A stretch of 64,000 nt of DNA. Origin: DTU052 sp050951725 (lineage in GTDB: Bacteria; Bacillota; Syntrophomonadia; Syntrophomonadales; DTU052). Positions within the stretch are counted from its first letter, which is position 1. Each line of letters begins with the position of its first letter. The notes beneath the pieces were generated by a model, which was not told where the DNA came from, did not search any database, and worked only from the letters and a program-made list of their open reading frames with translations. Of the stretch, positions 9,659 through 17,514 are shown in pieces. The DNA is taken from NCBI GenBank assembly GCA_050951725.1, contig JBMNJO010000012.1:310001-374000 (forward strand). Reading direction: 5' to 3'. The position numbers were made by a program, and so were the translations under genes.

Positions 9659-9800
9659 TTTAAACGGTCAGAAATCTATAATTAAAGCAGTTTACGTGCC
9701 ATGGTACATGCCAATCTGTCACAGACTCTCGACCGCAGTGAATGGTTGGTAAATAGGGCACCGGATCTTGTCCAATCCGATATTACGAGGAGGTATGAAA

Positions 9801-10586
9801 GTGAACCTGAAGGAACTATTTGATTTGTCCGGGAAAACGGCTATTGTAACAGGTGGTTCAGTGGGCCTTGGCAACCAGATGTGCAATGCGTTAGCTGAAG
9901 CAGGTGCTAATGTGGTTGTGGCCGCACGTAAGGTTGAGCGGTGTGAAGCACTGGCCAACGAACTTGTAAAGTATGGCGTTAAGGCCATACCAGCCCGCTG
10001 TGATGTATCCAAAGGCGAAGAAATCGAGAACCTGGTTAATCTCACATTAAAGGAATTTGGTAAAGTGGACATCCTGGTCAACAATGCAGGGGTGACCTGG
10101 GGTGCAGATGCGATGGATTTCCCCATGGACAGATTCCGCTGGGTATTTGAAGTTAACGTGGTCGGTCTGTTCCATCTCAGTATGCTGTGCGCTCGCAGCA
10201 TGAAAGAGACTGGGTATGGGAAGATAGTAAACATTGCCTCCATAGCTGGCCTGGGTGGCAGTTATCCTGAAGAGCAGGACACTGTGGCCTACAATGCCAG
10301 TAAAGCAGCCGTCATCAACCTGACCAAGGACCTGGCAGTTAAGTGGGGCCGTTACAAGATCTATGTCAACGCGATACTTCCTGGTCCCTTCCCAACTCAT
10401 ATGACTGAGAGACACTGGGCTAACCTTGGTGGGGAAGAAATATTCTACGATAAAACTCCTCTGCGTCAGGTGGGTGGTCCGGATGACATGAAAGGGGCGG
10501 TACTGTTCCTCAGTTCCAAAGCTTCAGACCATATCACTGGTCACTCAATACCGATCGATGGAGGCATGCACGCACATATCGGATAA
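9801..10586 (+). CDS. Short-chain dehydrogenase/reductase (SDR)
   Basis: NAD(P)-dependent oxidoreductase of the classical SDR family, 261 residues. It has the Rossmann motif TGGSVGLG, the NNAG motif after DILVNNAGV, the catalytic Ser in NIASIAGLGG, and Tyr/Lys in VAYNASKAA. The C-terminus (SIPIDGGMHAH) is typical. The GAGGAGG ribosome binding site lies one base before an in-frame ATG at 9795 but seven bases before the GTG at 9801, so GTG is preferred. It is followed by a zinc alcohol dehydrogenase, and a sigma-54 promoter lies upstream. The substrate is unknown; gluconate- or acetoin-type and hydroxyacyl substrates are all possible. Confidence 0.88.
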   Translation: MNLKELFDLSGKTAIVTGGSVGLGNQMCNALAEAGANVVVAARKVERCEALANELVKYGVKAIPARCDVSKGEEIENLVNLTLKEFGKVDILVNNAGVTWGADAMDFPMDRFRWVFEVNVVGLFHLSMLCARSMKETGYGKIVNIASIAGLGGSYPEEQDTVAYNASKAAVINLTKDLAVKWGRYKIYVNAILPGPFPTHMTERHWANLGGEEIFYDKTPLRQVGGPDDMKGAVLFLSSKASDHITGHSIPIDGGMHAHIG

Positions 10587-10650
10587 TAATTTGTTGAGAC
10601 AGTAGAACGGAATTGAAACTTAAGACCCAAATACTTAGGCTTTTTGCATG

Positions 10651-10717
10651 TTGATGAGTTGCCCCCATCACCCAAACCTTGGTTTAACTGCTTTCAGGGA
10701 TGGGAGCAGCTCATCAA
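10651..10717. repeat. Long imperfect inverted repeat in the ADH leader
   Basis: Arms at 10651-10668 and 10700-10717 match at 16 of 18 positions (TTGATGAG..TGC..CCCAT), and between them AAACC-TT-GGTTT forms an inner hairpin. The element ends 13 bases before the ADH ribosome binding site. It could be an attenuator, an mRNA-stability hairpin between the SDR and ADH genes, or an operator. Confidence 0.6.
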
Positions 10718-10743
10718 ACACCAACAAATAGGAGGCTATGCAC

Positions 10744-11763
10744 ATGAAAGCTGTGGCCATCGAAGGTAAATGCCAACTGAAGTTGATCGACACAGACCAG
10801 CCTCAAGCTACCGATTCCAAATTACTGATAAAGGTAGAGCGAACTGGCATTTGTGGATCCGACATTCACATGTGGCATAATGGAGCTCCGGTTGGACTTA
10901 TAATGGGACATGAATTTGGAGGGACAATTGCAGACCCCGGTCCTGCGAAGGACATGTTTAAGGCTGGGGAACGGGTGACGGTGCTTCCTGCCAACCCCTG
11001 TATGGAATGCAAGTTCTGTAAGCGTCAACTGTACGCTGCTTGTGTTAATTACATGGCTGATGCACCAGGAATTTCTACTCCGGGTGCCTACGCCGAGTAT
11101 TTCCTGGCTAATCCTCTGATGGTCAGAAGACTTCCTGATGCTATGAGCATGGAAGAGGGGGCCATGGTGGAACCGTCCGCAGTGGCTTTACGTGCTGTTC
11201 ATCTGGCAAACATTCAGCCTGGAGACCGAGTGCTGGTTGTAGGTTCTGGAATTATTGGGCTCCTCTGTGCTGCCTGGGCACGTATCTCCGGAGCGGCTTA
11301 TGTTGCTCTTTCAGAGCTTAACCCTGTACGAAGGGAAAAGGCACTTTCCTACGGAGATGTTGACGAGGTATTTGACGCCGGAGATCCTAAACTGCAGAAG
11401 AAACTCTTAACGGCGACTGATGGTGGATTTGACAAGACCCTCGAATGCGCAGGACCTGCTCCGGCTGTACAATCTGCAATAGGTGCCACCGGTTATGGCG
11501 GTACGGTAGTGTTGGTAGGAGTAAACTATGATCTGGTTCCCATTTACACAATGAGAGTAAACATGCGGGAGATCATGATTAAAGGTTCATACGGCTATTC
11601 CCCTGAGGAGTTTGATACCTGCATAGATTATATTGCGCGTAAGGCTCTTAAGACCGATAGGTTTGTTGATGATATTGTTGGTCTTGACGGGGTGCAGAAC
11701 GCCTTCGAAAGACTTAATGATCCTAAAGGGGATGCCGTAAAAATAATGGTTAAACCCTATTAG
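10744..11763 (+). CDS. Zinc-dependent alcohol/polyol dehydrogenase (MDR family)
   Basis: Medium-chain dehydrogenase of 339 residues related to threonine, sorbitol and butanediol dehydrogenases. Catalytic zinc ligands are visible in GICGSDIH and GHEFGG; the structural-zinc cysteines are in PCMECKFCKRQLYAAC; the NAD-binding loop is VGSGIIGLL. The first ATG (10738) is only two bases after GGAGG, while the ATG at 10744 has ideal spacing and is preferred. It lies downstream of the SDR gene, likely in the same sigma-54-driven unit, and ends before a strong bidirectional terminator. The substrate is not deducible. Confidence 0.88.
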   Translation: MKAVAIEGKCQLKLIDTDQPQATDSKLLIKVERTGICGSDIHMWHNGAPVGLIMGHEFGGTIADPGPAKDMFKAGERVTVLPANPCMECKFCKRQLYAACVNYMADAPGISTPGAYAEYFLANPLMVRRLPDAMSMEEGAMVEPSAVALRAVHLANIQPGDRVLVVGSGIIGLLCAAWARISGAAYVALSELNPVRREKALSYGDVDEVFDAGDPKLQKKLLTATDGGFDKTLECAGPAPAVQSAIGATGYGGTVVLVGVNYDLVPIYTMRVNMREIMIKGSYGYSPEEFDTCIDYIARKALKTDRFVDDIVGLDGVQNAFERLNDPKGDAVKIMVKPY

Positions 11764-11808
11764 ATTAGCACTAATCTTATATCATATTTTGACATTATCA
11801 GTATTATA

Positions 11809-11835
11809 GACCGGGCGGCTTCAATCCGCCCGGTC
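11809..11835. terminator. Bidirectional intrinsic terminator
   Basis: A perfect 10-bp stem GACCGGGCGG / CCGCCCGGTC with a 7-base loop, followed by TTATTTATT on the plus strand and by an A/T-rich stretch on the other side. It sits between the convergent ADH and regulator genes. Confidence 0.9.
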
Positions 11836-11839
11836 TTAT

Positions 11840-14005
11840 TTATTCTTCCCGCAGATTTATTCCATATTTTGCAGCCTTGCGGACAATAGTTGGCTGACTA
11901 ACCCCTAGTTCCAGAGCGGCTTTTCTGGTTGAGCCACACCGGTTTAATGCATCATGTATTAAATGCGATTCCAGTACTCCTATCGCATCCTTCAATGATG
12001 GGGCCGGAGGCAGGTTGATGGTAATATTGTCGTGGGGTTCGGGAACTGGTAAACCTACATCTTTAATTGTGTCAAACGGGCACGTAACGATAAGTCGTTC
12101 AATCAGGTTTTCCAATTCTCTGACATTACCAGGCCAATCATAGTTCATTAATGACCTTACGGCTTTTCCATCCAGTTGCTTGTTGAACCCATATTTGTTA
12201 TTAAATTTCTTTAAATAAAACGCAGCCAGAAACGGAATCTCTTCTTTTCTCTCTCTAAGGGGAGGAACATACAGGGGAACCACGTTCAAACGGTAAAAGA
12301 GATCTCGCCTAAACTCTTTGCGCAAAACCATCTCCCATAGATCGCGATTCGTAGCGGCAATAAGGCGGACATCAATTCTAACCGGAGTGGTACTTCCAAT
12401 CCGGGTGATTTCTCTATGCTGAATCACCCGTAAGAGTTTGCTTTGCAGGTGAAAAGGCAATTCTCCAACTTCGTCAAGGAATAAAGTGCCCTGGTGAGCG
12501 ATTTCAAAAATTCCCGCCTTGCCATTCTTTTTGGCCCCTGTAAAGGCACCAGGAGCATAACCAAACAATTCTGATTCCAACAGGCTTTCAGGGATAGCAG
12601 CGCAATTGATACTGATTAGAGGCTTGTTGTTCCTTAAACTATAACGATGAATAGTCTTGGCAATGACCTCTTTTCCGACCCCAGACTCCCCCTGAACGAG
12701 AACAGTTGTGTCTACCTGTCCCAGCCGAATACTTAGTTCCACCAGATCTTTCATCTTCTGATCATGAATAACGTACTCATCGCTAAGCTTGTACTTGTTC
12801 AATTCCACCTGAAAGTGCTTGGTGAGGGTTTCCGCCTGCTTTAGCTGCTGTTTTAGACTGTCGAGTTCGGTGATGTCGCGGGCATTGGTAACTACGCAAA
12901 CTATTTTGCCGAACTCATCGAAGACTGGATTGCCGGTAACCAAAATACTATTGCCATTCTTCAACTCCTGAGATATGGTTACCCTTTCCCCACGCTCCAA
13001 AACCGCCAGGGTTGCAGACTGATTGAACACCCCTTCCTTCACCAGATCACTTATATGTCGGCCCACTAATTCTTCGGGAGGGAGGCCTATGAGTCTGCAG
13101 TAGGCATCATTAACCCGGAGTGTCAGTCCTTCGCCGTCAGTGACGAATATCCCGTCATAGGAAGAATCGATAATGACATCCAGTTCATCCTTCATCCGTT
13201 TGGTATAACTAAGTTCCTCGGATATCATTTCGAGGTCCGAAATGTCCTGTAAAACAGCAACTGCACCAATAATCCTATTATTTGAGATTATGGGGGTCCT
13301 ATTTGAAATTAATAACTTATCTTGAAAAGTGAGTTTGCCTGATTCTTTTTGACCGGTTTTCATAACCTCGTTCAGTCTGCTTTGGGGAACGACTGATCCT
13401 ACAGGCTTGCCGACTGCCAAATCGCGGGGGACCTGGAACAGGGTCTCCGCTGCGGTGTTGAACAACACAATGTTTCCTTCTTCATTGACCGAAATGAGAC
13501 CGTTATGCATGGAATCAATTATGGTGTTCAGCTCGTCCTTCAGCTTTAGAACCGAGCTGAAATATGCTCTGATGGTATCAGAAAGGGTCACCAATCCAAC
13601 CACCCTGCCCTGATCAACCACCGGCAAATTACCAACACTCACTGTGATCAGGGTGGAGACGTCCTCGTCTGGTCCGGTTACCGCAATATTGGTCCTCATA
13701 ATGTCTTTGACGGGATAGTTAAGAGCTCGGCCATTGGACAATTCCCGTAAAACCAGAGTTTTGGTTACCAGCCCTACGAGAAAACCACTGTCGTCAAGAA
13801 CGGGAACTCCATCAATTTTACGGTTTAGAATGATGTCCAAACTGTCCTGGAGGGTATCGTTGACCGTAAGAGTCCAGGGATCAGGGCGCATAAAATCGCG
13901 AACCTTTAATGAACTCTTGACAATGATGGTCGTCCCATCACGAATCAGATCACTAACTATTGATGCCCAGGGGTCTTGAGTGGTGCAGTCATTTTGCATC
14001 TTCAT
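11840..14005 (-). CDS. Sigma-54-dependent activator with CBS pair, two PAS domains, AAA+ and HTH
   Basis: Enhancer-binding activator of 721 residues. A CBS-domain pair occupies about residues 30-148, PAS domains about 155-255 and 272-380, a short coiled coil follows, then the AAA+ module with Walker A GESGVGKE (439-446), the sigma-54 contact loop GAFTGA (486-491) and Walker B LFLDEVGE (508-515). A TyrR-type HTH (STRKAALELGVSQPTIVRKAA) closes it. The CBS pair suggests sensing of an adenosine-containing ligand and the PAS domains a small molecule or redox signal; neither can be specified. The ATG follows AGAGGGGG. Sigma-54-type promoters before the SDR and dehydratase genes on both sides make these its likely targets. 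Confidence 0.92.
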   Translation of the reverse strand: MKMQNDCTTQDPWASIVSDLIRDGTTIIVKSSLKVRDFMRPDPWTLTVNDTLQDSLDIILNRKIDGVPVLDDSGFLVGLVTKTLVLRELSNGRALNYPVKDIMRTNIAVTGPDEDVSTLITVSVGNLPVVDQGRVVGLVTLSDTIRAYFSSVLKLKDELNTIIDSMHNGLISVNEEGNIVLFNTAAETLFQVPRDLAVGKPVGSVVPQSRLNEVMKTGQKESGKLTFQDKLLISNRTPIISNNRIIGAVAVLQDISDLEMISEELSYTKRMKDELDVIIDSSYDGIFVTDGEGLTLRVNDAYCRLIGLPPEELVGRHISDLVKEGVFNQSATLAVLERGERVTISQELKNGNSILVTGNPVFDEFGKIVCVVTNARDITELDSLKQQLKQAETLTKHFQVELNKYKLSDEYVIHDQKMKDLVELSIRLGQVDTTVLVQGESGVGKEVIAKTIHRYSLRNNKPLISINCAAIPESLLESELFGYAPGAFTGAKKNGKAGIFEIAHQGTLFLDEVGELPFHLQSKLLRVIQHREITRIGSTTPVRIDVRLIAATNRDLWEMVLRKEFRRDLFYRLNVVPLYVPPLRERKEEIPFLAAFYLKKFNNKYGFNKQLDGKAVRSLMNYDWPGNVRELENLIERLIVTCPFDTIKDVGLPVPEPHDNITINLPPAPSLKDAIGVLESHLIHDALNRCGSTRKAALELGVSQPTIVRKAAKYGINLREE

Positions 14006-14334
14006 TTACGCCCCCTCTGTCTTTAATGGTACCAGCATGGCACTAGCTGTTGTTAACGCTGATGCATAGTCGTATCATTGCCTCTATTTTAACACTCGTC
14101 ATGTTTTAATGTTAAACAAAAGAGAAAAATGTGACGATACATACTTTAAAGAATAATTCTTACCGAAATTAACTTATCATTGTATATAATGGGAGATGAG
14201 GGTTGATTGGGAATCAGTAGATCGGCTGAATTAACGGGAACGAGCGATAATTAAGACTCATTTACATTATGAACAAGTATAAGCTGAGCTTGAACCCGGC
14301 TATTCTGAAGTACAGCAAAGGAAGGTGAAAGAGA
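14006..14334. other. Divergent intergenic region, regulator / chemoreceptor-like gene
   Basis: No gene is visible. An AT-rich stretch holds TATAAT near 14193 without a convincing -35 box. Half-sites resembling CGATACA, the core of the dyad at 15701-15730, occur near 14127, which might allow autoregulation. Confidence 0.4.
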
Positions 14335-15474
14335 TTGATCACTAGTGCAGCAGTCGAGCATTTCAAGCAGATAGCTCCCATGCTGGTGAATCTTGTTCCC
14401 GGGGGCGTCATTTTCGGCACTACTGATCTTGAGGCCTACACTTGGAAACTGGCATCAGATGTTTTCGACATGCCGCGATTTCAGGTAGGGAGGAAGTTCA
14501 GTTCTGGGGGAGCGGCAGATGAGGCTATCAGGACAAAAAGGCTCTGTACAAGGATACTTGATGATGGAGACGGTGGCCGGGTGTTGGTGACAACAGCTCC
14601 TGTTTTCGAGGGCGACCGGGTAGTGGGTACCTTTCGGGTGATTCAACCACGGGTAAATCCTATCATCCCCGCATTTCCAGACTTTGCTCCCATAATCGCC
14701 GAGATGTTCCCCGAAGGGGCATTCGTATGGTTGACAGATGCTCAGAAAAACCTGGCATTTCAAGGTTCGGAGAAGTTTGATATAGATCAGTATAAGGTGG
14801 GCGATTCCCCTGACCCCTTCGCCCGGGAGATCATACAAACCAAAAAACCAAAAACTATCGAGTTGGATGCCAAGGTCTACGGGATTCCCATACTAAGTAT
14901 GGGACAACCGCTCTTTGACCTGGATGAGAAGGACAAAGTGGTGGGGAGCTTCGGCATAACTATACCCAAACGAAACGCGATGCGCCTGCGCAATATGTCA
15001 GACAAGATGGAAAAGAACGTAAGTGAGATCGCAGCCGTAGTAGAGCAACTGGCTGCAGCCGCATCACAGATCGCCACCAACGAAGGTGTCCTTAACAACA
15101 GCATTGCCGAGATCTATCAGGTATCAGAGAGGATTGAAGAGGTCCTCGGCTTTGTTACGCAGATTGCTGCTGAGACCAAAATGCTGGGACTCAATGCAGC
15201 TATCGAGGCGGCCCGGGCCGGTGATGTGGGGCGAGGTTTCGGGGTTGTGGCCGAGGAGATTCGGAAACTCTCGGATCAATCCCGTAACACGGTGGTTTCG
15301 ATAAAACAGCTGACGGACCAGATCAAGGAGCAACTGGATCATGCCCGTCAGGTCAGCGAATTGACCCTGCGCTCCAGTGAGGAGCAGGCGGCAGCTACTC
15401 AAGAGATTGCTGCCAGTGTTCAGGAACTCACCAAGACTGCCGAAAAATTGGATCGAGTCGCCAAACAGGTTTAA
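14335..15474 (+). CDS. Soluble methyl-accepting chemotaxis-type signalling protein
   Basis: A 379-residue protein with no membrane segment. The N-terminal 220 residues look like two repeats of a small sensor fold (PGGVIFGTTDLEAYTWK... and PEGAFVWLTDAQKNLAF...). The C-terminal part is an MCP signalling helix with the conserved hairpin region TKMLGLNAAIEAARAG and GFGVVAEEIRKLSDQS. It starts at TTG after AAGGAAGGTGA. The signalling domain is short, as in cytoplasmic receptors that signal without classical methylation helices. It lies between the sigma-54 activator and the dehydratase-thiolase genes and may sense the same substrate. A che partner is not in the window. Confidence 0.85.
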   Translation: MITSAAVEHFKQIAPMLVNLVPGGVIFGTTDLEAYTWKLASDVFDMPRFQVGRKFSSGGAADEAIRTKRLCTRILDDGDGGRVLVTTAPVFEGDRVVGTFRVIQPRVNPIIPAFPDFAPIIAEMFPEGAFVWLTDAQKNLAFQGSEKFDIDQYKVGDSPDPFAREIIQTKKPKTIELDAKVYGIPILSMGQPLFDLDEKDKVVGSFGITIPKRNAMRLRNMSDKMEKNVSEIAAVVEQLAAAASQIATNEGVLNNSIAEIYQVSERIEEVLGFVTQIAAETKMLGLNAAIEAARAGDVGRGFGVVAEEIRKLSDQSRNTVVSIKQLTDQIKEQLDHARQVSELTLRSSEEQAAATQEIAASVQELTKTAEKLDRVAKQV

Positions 15475-15484
15475 GGTTTAACTG

Positions 15485-15544
15485 ATAGTATCCAGGGGAC
15501 AGGTTCTGTCACAGAAAGGCCAGAGCCGATCCCTGGTTTACTAT
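15485..15544. repeat. Imperfect inverted repeat after the MCP-like gene
   Basis: Arms ATAGTA-tCCAGGG (15485-15497) and CCCTGGtt-TACTAT (15531-15544) enclose GGGGACAGGTTCTGTC, which resembles the ends of the nested palindromic repeats at 36.2 and 40.9 kb. No T-tract follows, so it is a weak terminator at best. It may be a remnant of the same repeat family. Confidence 0.45.
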
Positions 15545-15700
15545 GTGATCCAAATGTGTATCGGGCTGTGAACGACGACTTAACGTAGCCGAACAGCCCT
15601 CTGATCAACTCTGCAGTGATTCTTTTCTGCATCACCTTGGGAAATAGCGCAAAGCAACGGACAGGAGTCACATTCCTTGTAATTCCAACAATATTCCCCG

Positions 15701-15730
15701 TCATAACGATACAATACTGTATCGTTATGA
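15701..15730. promoter_or_regulatory. 13-bp perfect dyad, candidate enhancer site
   Basis: TCATAACGATACA and TGTATCGTTATGA are perfect inverted repeats separated by four bases. They lie about 160-190 bases upstream of the sigma-54 promoter at 15890, the usual distance for an activator binding site. The remaining bases of 15475-16011 show no convincing gene. Confidence 0.6.
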
Positions 15731-15889
15731 CAGAAAACCTGCCCCCCCTCCCTGATTAAGTCTGCGTTTTGAAGACTTTAAGCCCCCAAACAAAAGAATT
15801 CATGGGCGTGACAGATGCCCGCCGGATACCGTTGTATATGCCTCTACCCAATATGGTAAATGAGAAAATTCACAACTATCAGTCGATGT

Positions 15890-15905
15890 TGGTATGAATC
15901 TTGCA
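15890..15905 (+). promoter_or_regulatory. Sigma-54 (-24/-12) promoter of the dehydratase-thiolase operon
   Basis: TGGTATGAATCTTGCA fits TGGCACGNNNNTTGCW with GG-N10-GC spacing and a perfect TTGCA. It is 106 bases upstream of the dehydratase start, downstream of a strong dyad, and near a sigma-54 activator gene. Confidence 0.75.
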
Positions 15906-16011
15906 TCAACGTAAGTTAGAATGCTTTTTGCTGTCCAACGGTCATGTAACAACTTGGTCTATCGGTTAGCCATGGGTTTCCCAACGTGTTTTATAAGAGA
16001 GGTGAATGAAC

Positions 16012-17481
16012 GTGACGCTAAAGACGCCCCAGGAGTATATTGATGATCTCAGGAAGATGGATATCAAACTGTATATGTTCGGTGAAGTAGTAAGTGAATA
16101 TGCGGATCACCCCATGATAAGACCCTCAATAAATGCTATGGCCATGACCTATAAGCTGGCCCAGGATCCAGAGTATGAGGACCTGATGACTACAACCTCG
16201 AGCCTGACGGGAAGGAAGATCAACCGATTTACCCATCTCCATCAGAGTCCTGAAGACCTGATAAAAAAGGTCAAGATGTTGAGATTGTTAGGACAGAAAA
16301 CCGGTTGCTGTTTTCAAAGATGCGTGGGAATGGATGCCTTTAATGCGGTGTTTAATACCACTTTTGAAATGGATGCCAAGCATGGAACCAGGTATCACGA
16401 GCGTTTCCGGGAGTATATGAAGTATGTCCAGGACAATGACTTAACGGTTGATGGATGCATGACCGATGCACGCGGGGATCGGGGTAAGTCCCCCGGTGAT
16501 CAGGATGATCCTGATTCCTATCTGCGGATTGTTGAAAGGCGCCAGAATGGAATAGTGGTACGAGGATGCAAGCTTCATCAAACAGGGATGATTAACTCGC
16601 ACGAGATTTTGGTCATGCCGAACAACTCATTAAAAGAAAATGAAAAGGACTGGGCGGTTAGTTTTGCGATACCGGTTGACACTCCCGGAATGATCTACGT
16701 ATATGGTCGTCAATCATCTGACACCAGAAAAATGGAACCCGGAAGCATTGACAAGGGGAATGTCTACTTTGGTGGCCAGGAGATTATGACCATATTTAAC
16801 GATGTTTTTGTTCCCTGGGAAAGAGTGTTTATGGATGGTGAAACTGATTTTACCACTATGCTGGTGGAGCGTTTTGCCGGTTACCATCGCCAGAGTTACG
16901 GGGGATGCAAGGTCGGGGTTGGTGACACCTTAATTGGTGCTGCACAGGCTATCGCTGAGTACAACGGTGCAGCCAGAGCTTCACATGTCAAGGACAAGAT
17001 AATCGAAATGTGTCACCTTAACGAGACCCTGTACGCCTGCGGGATCGCCTGTTCAGCGGAGGGCAGAAAGACCGCTGCCGGCAACTATCTGATAGATCTT
17101 CTGCTGGCTAACATCTGTAAACAAAACGTTACCCGCTTCCCTTATGAGATGTCCCGGCTGGTACAGGATATTGCGGGTGGCTATATGGTAACCATGCCTT
17201 CAGAACAGGATTTTAAACATCCTGAGATTGGTCCGCTGGTGGCAAAGTATTCCGCGGGCAAGAGTGACGTCCCTGCTGAACACCGGCAACGGATGTTAAG
17301 GTATATTGAAAACCTTACCCTGGGTTCCGGCGCGGTTGGCTACCTGACGGAATCGATGCATGGCGCAGGATCTCCACAGGCCCAGAGGATTATGATATCT
17401 CGCCTGGTTAACCTGAAACACCGCAAGGAGTTGGCGGAAACCCTGTGTGGAATCCGTGAAAACTGTGATGTGACGTGGTAG
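16012..17481 (+). CDS. abfD: 4-Hydroxybutyryl-CoA dehydratase/vinylacetyl-CoA isomerase-type enzyme
   Basis: FAD and [4Fe-4S] radical dehydratase of the 4-hydroxyphenylacetate hydroxylase superfamily. In the characterised clostridial enzyme the cluster is held by C99, C103, H292 and C299. Counting from the GTG start, this protein has Cys100 and Cys104 (CCFQRC), His292 and Cys299 (HRQSYGGC), so all four ligands are kept and plain flavin monooxygenases of the superfamily are unlikely. The length of 489 residues matches. The GAGAGGTGA ribosome binding site is too close to the ATG at 16006 and better spaced for the GTG. A thiolase follows after 33 bases, giving a route from a 4-hydroxyacyl-CoA through crotonyl-CoA-type intermediates to acetyl-CoA. 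Related substrates are possible. Confidence 0.88.
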   Translation: MTLKTPQEYIDDLRKMDIKLYMFGEVVSEYADHPMIRPSINAMAMTYKLAQDPEYEDLMTTTSSLTGRKINRFTHLHQSPEDLIKKVKMLRLLGQKTGCCFQRCVGMDAFNAVFNTTFEMDAKHGTRYHERFREYMKYVQDNDLTVDGCMTDARGDRGKSPGDQDDPDSYLRIVERRQNGIVVRGCKLHQTGMINSHEILVMPNNSLKENEKDWAVSFAIPVDTPGMIYVYGRQSSDTRKMEPGSIDKGNVYFGGQEIMTIFNDVFVPWERVFMDGETDFTTMLVERFAGYHRQSYGGCKVGVGDTLIGAAQAIAEYNGAARASHVKDKIIEMCHLNETLYACGIACSAEGRKTAAGNYLIDLLLANICKQNVTRFPYEMSRLVQDIAGGYMVTMPSEQDFKHPEIGPLVAKYSAGKSDVPAEHRQRMLRYIENLTLGSGAVGYLTESMHGAGSPQAQRIMISRLVNLKHRKELAETLCGIRENCDVTW

Positions 17482-17514
17482 TATCCAAAATCGGAAAGGA
17501 GAGAAGAATCGGGC

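Noticed and set aside
14038..14053. TGGCACTAGCTGTTGT, resembling a sigma-54 promoter before the chemoreceptor-like gene
   Set aside because: The -12 GC is missing at the required ten-base spacing, and the site is almost 300 bases from the gene.
15471..15704. Minus-strand open frame of 77 codons after the MCP-like gene
   Set aside because: No ribosome binding site, and its C-terminal part is simply the translated inverted repeat.
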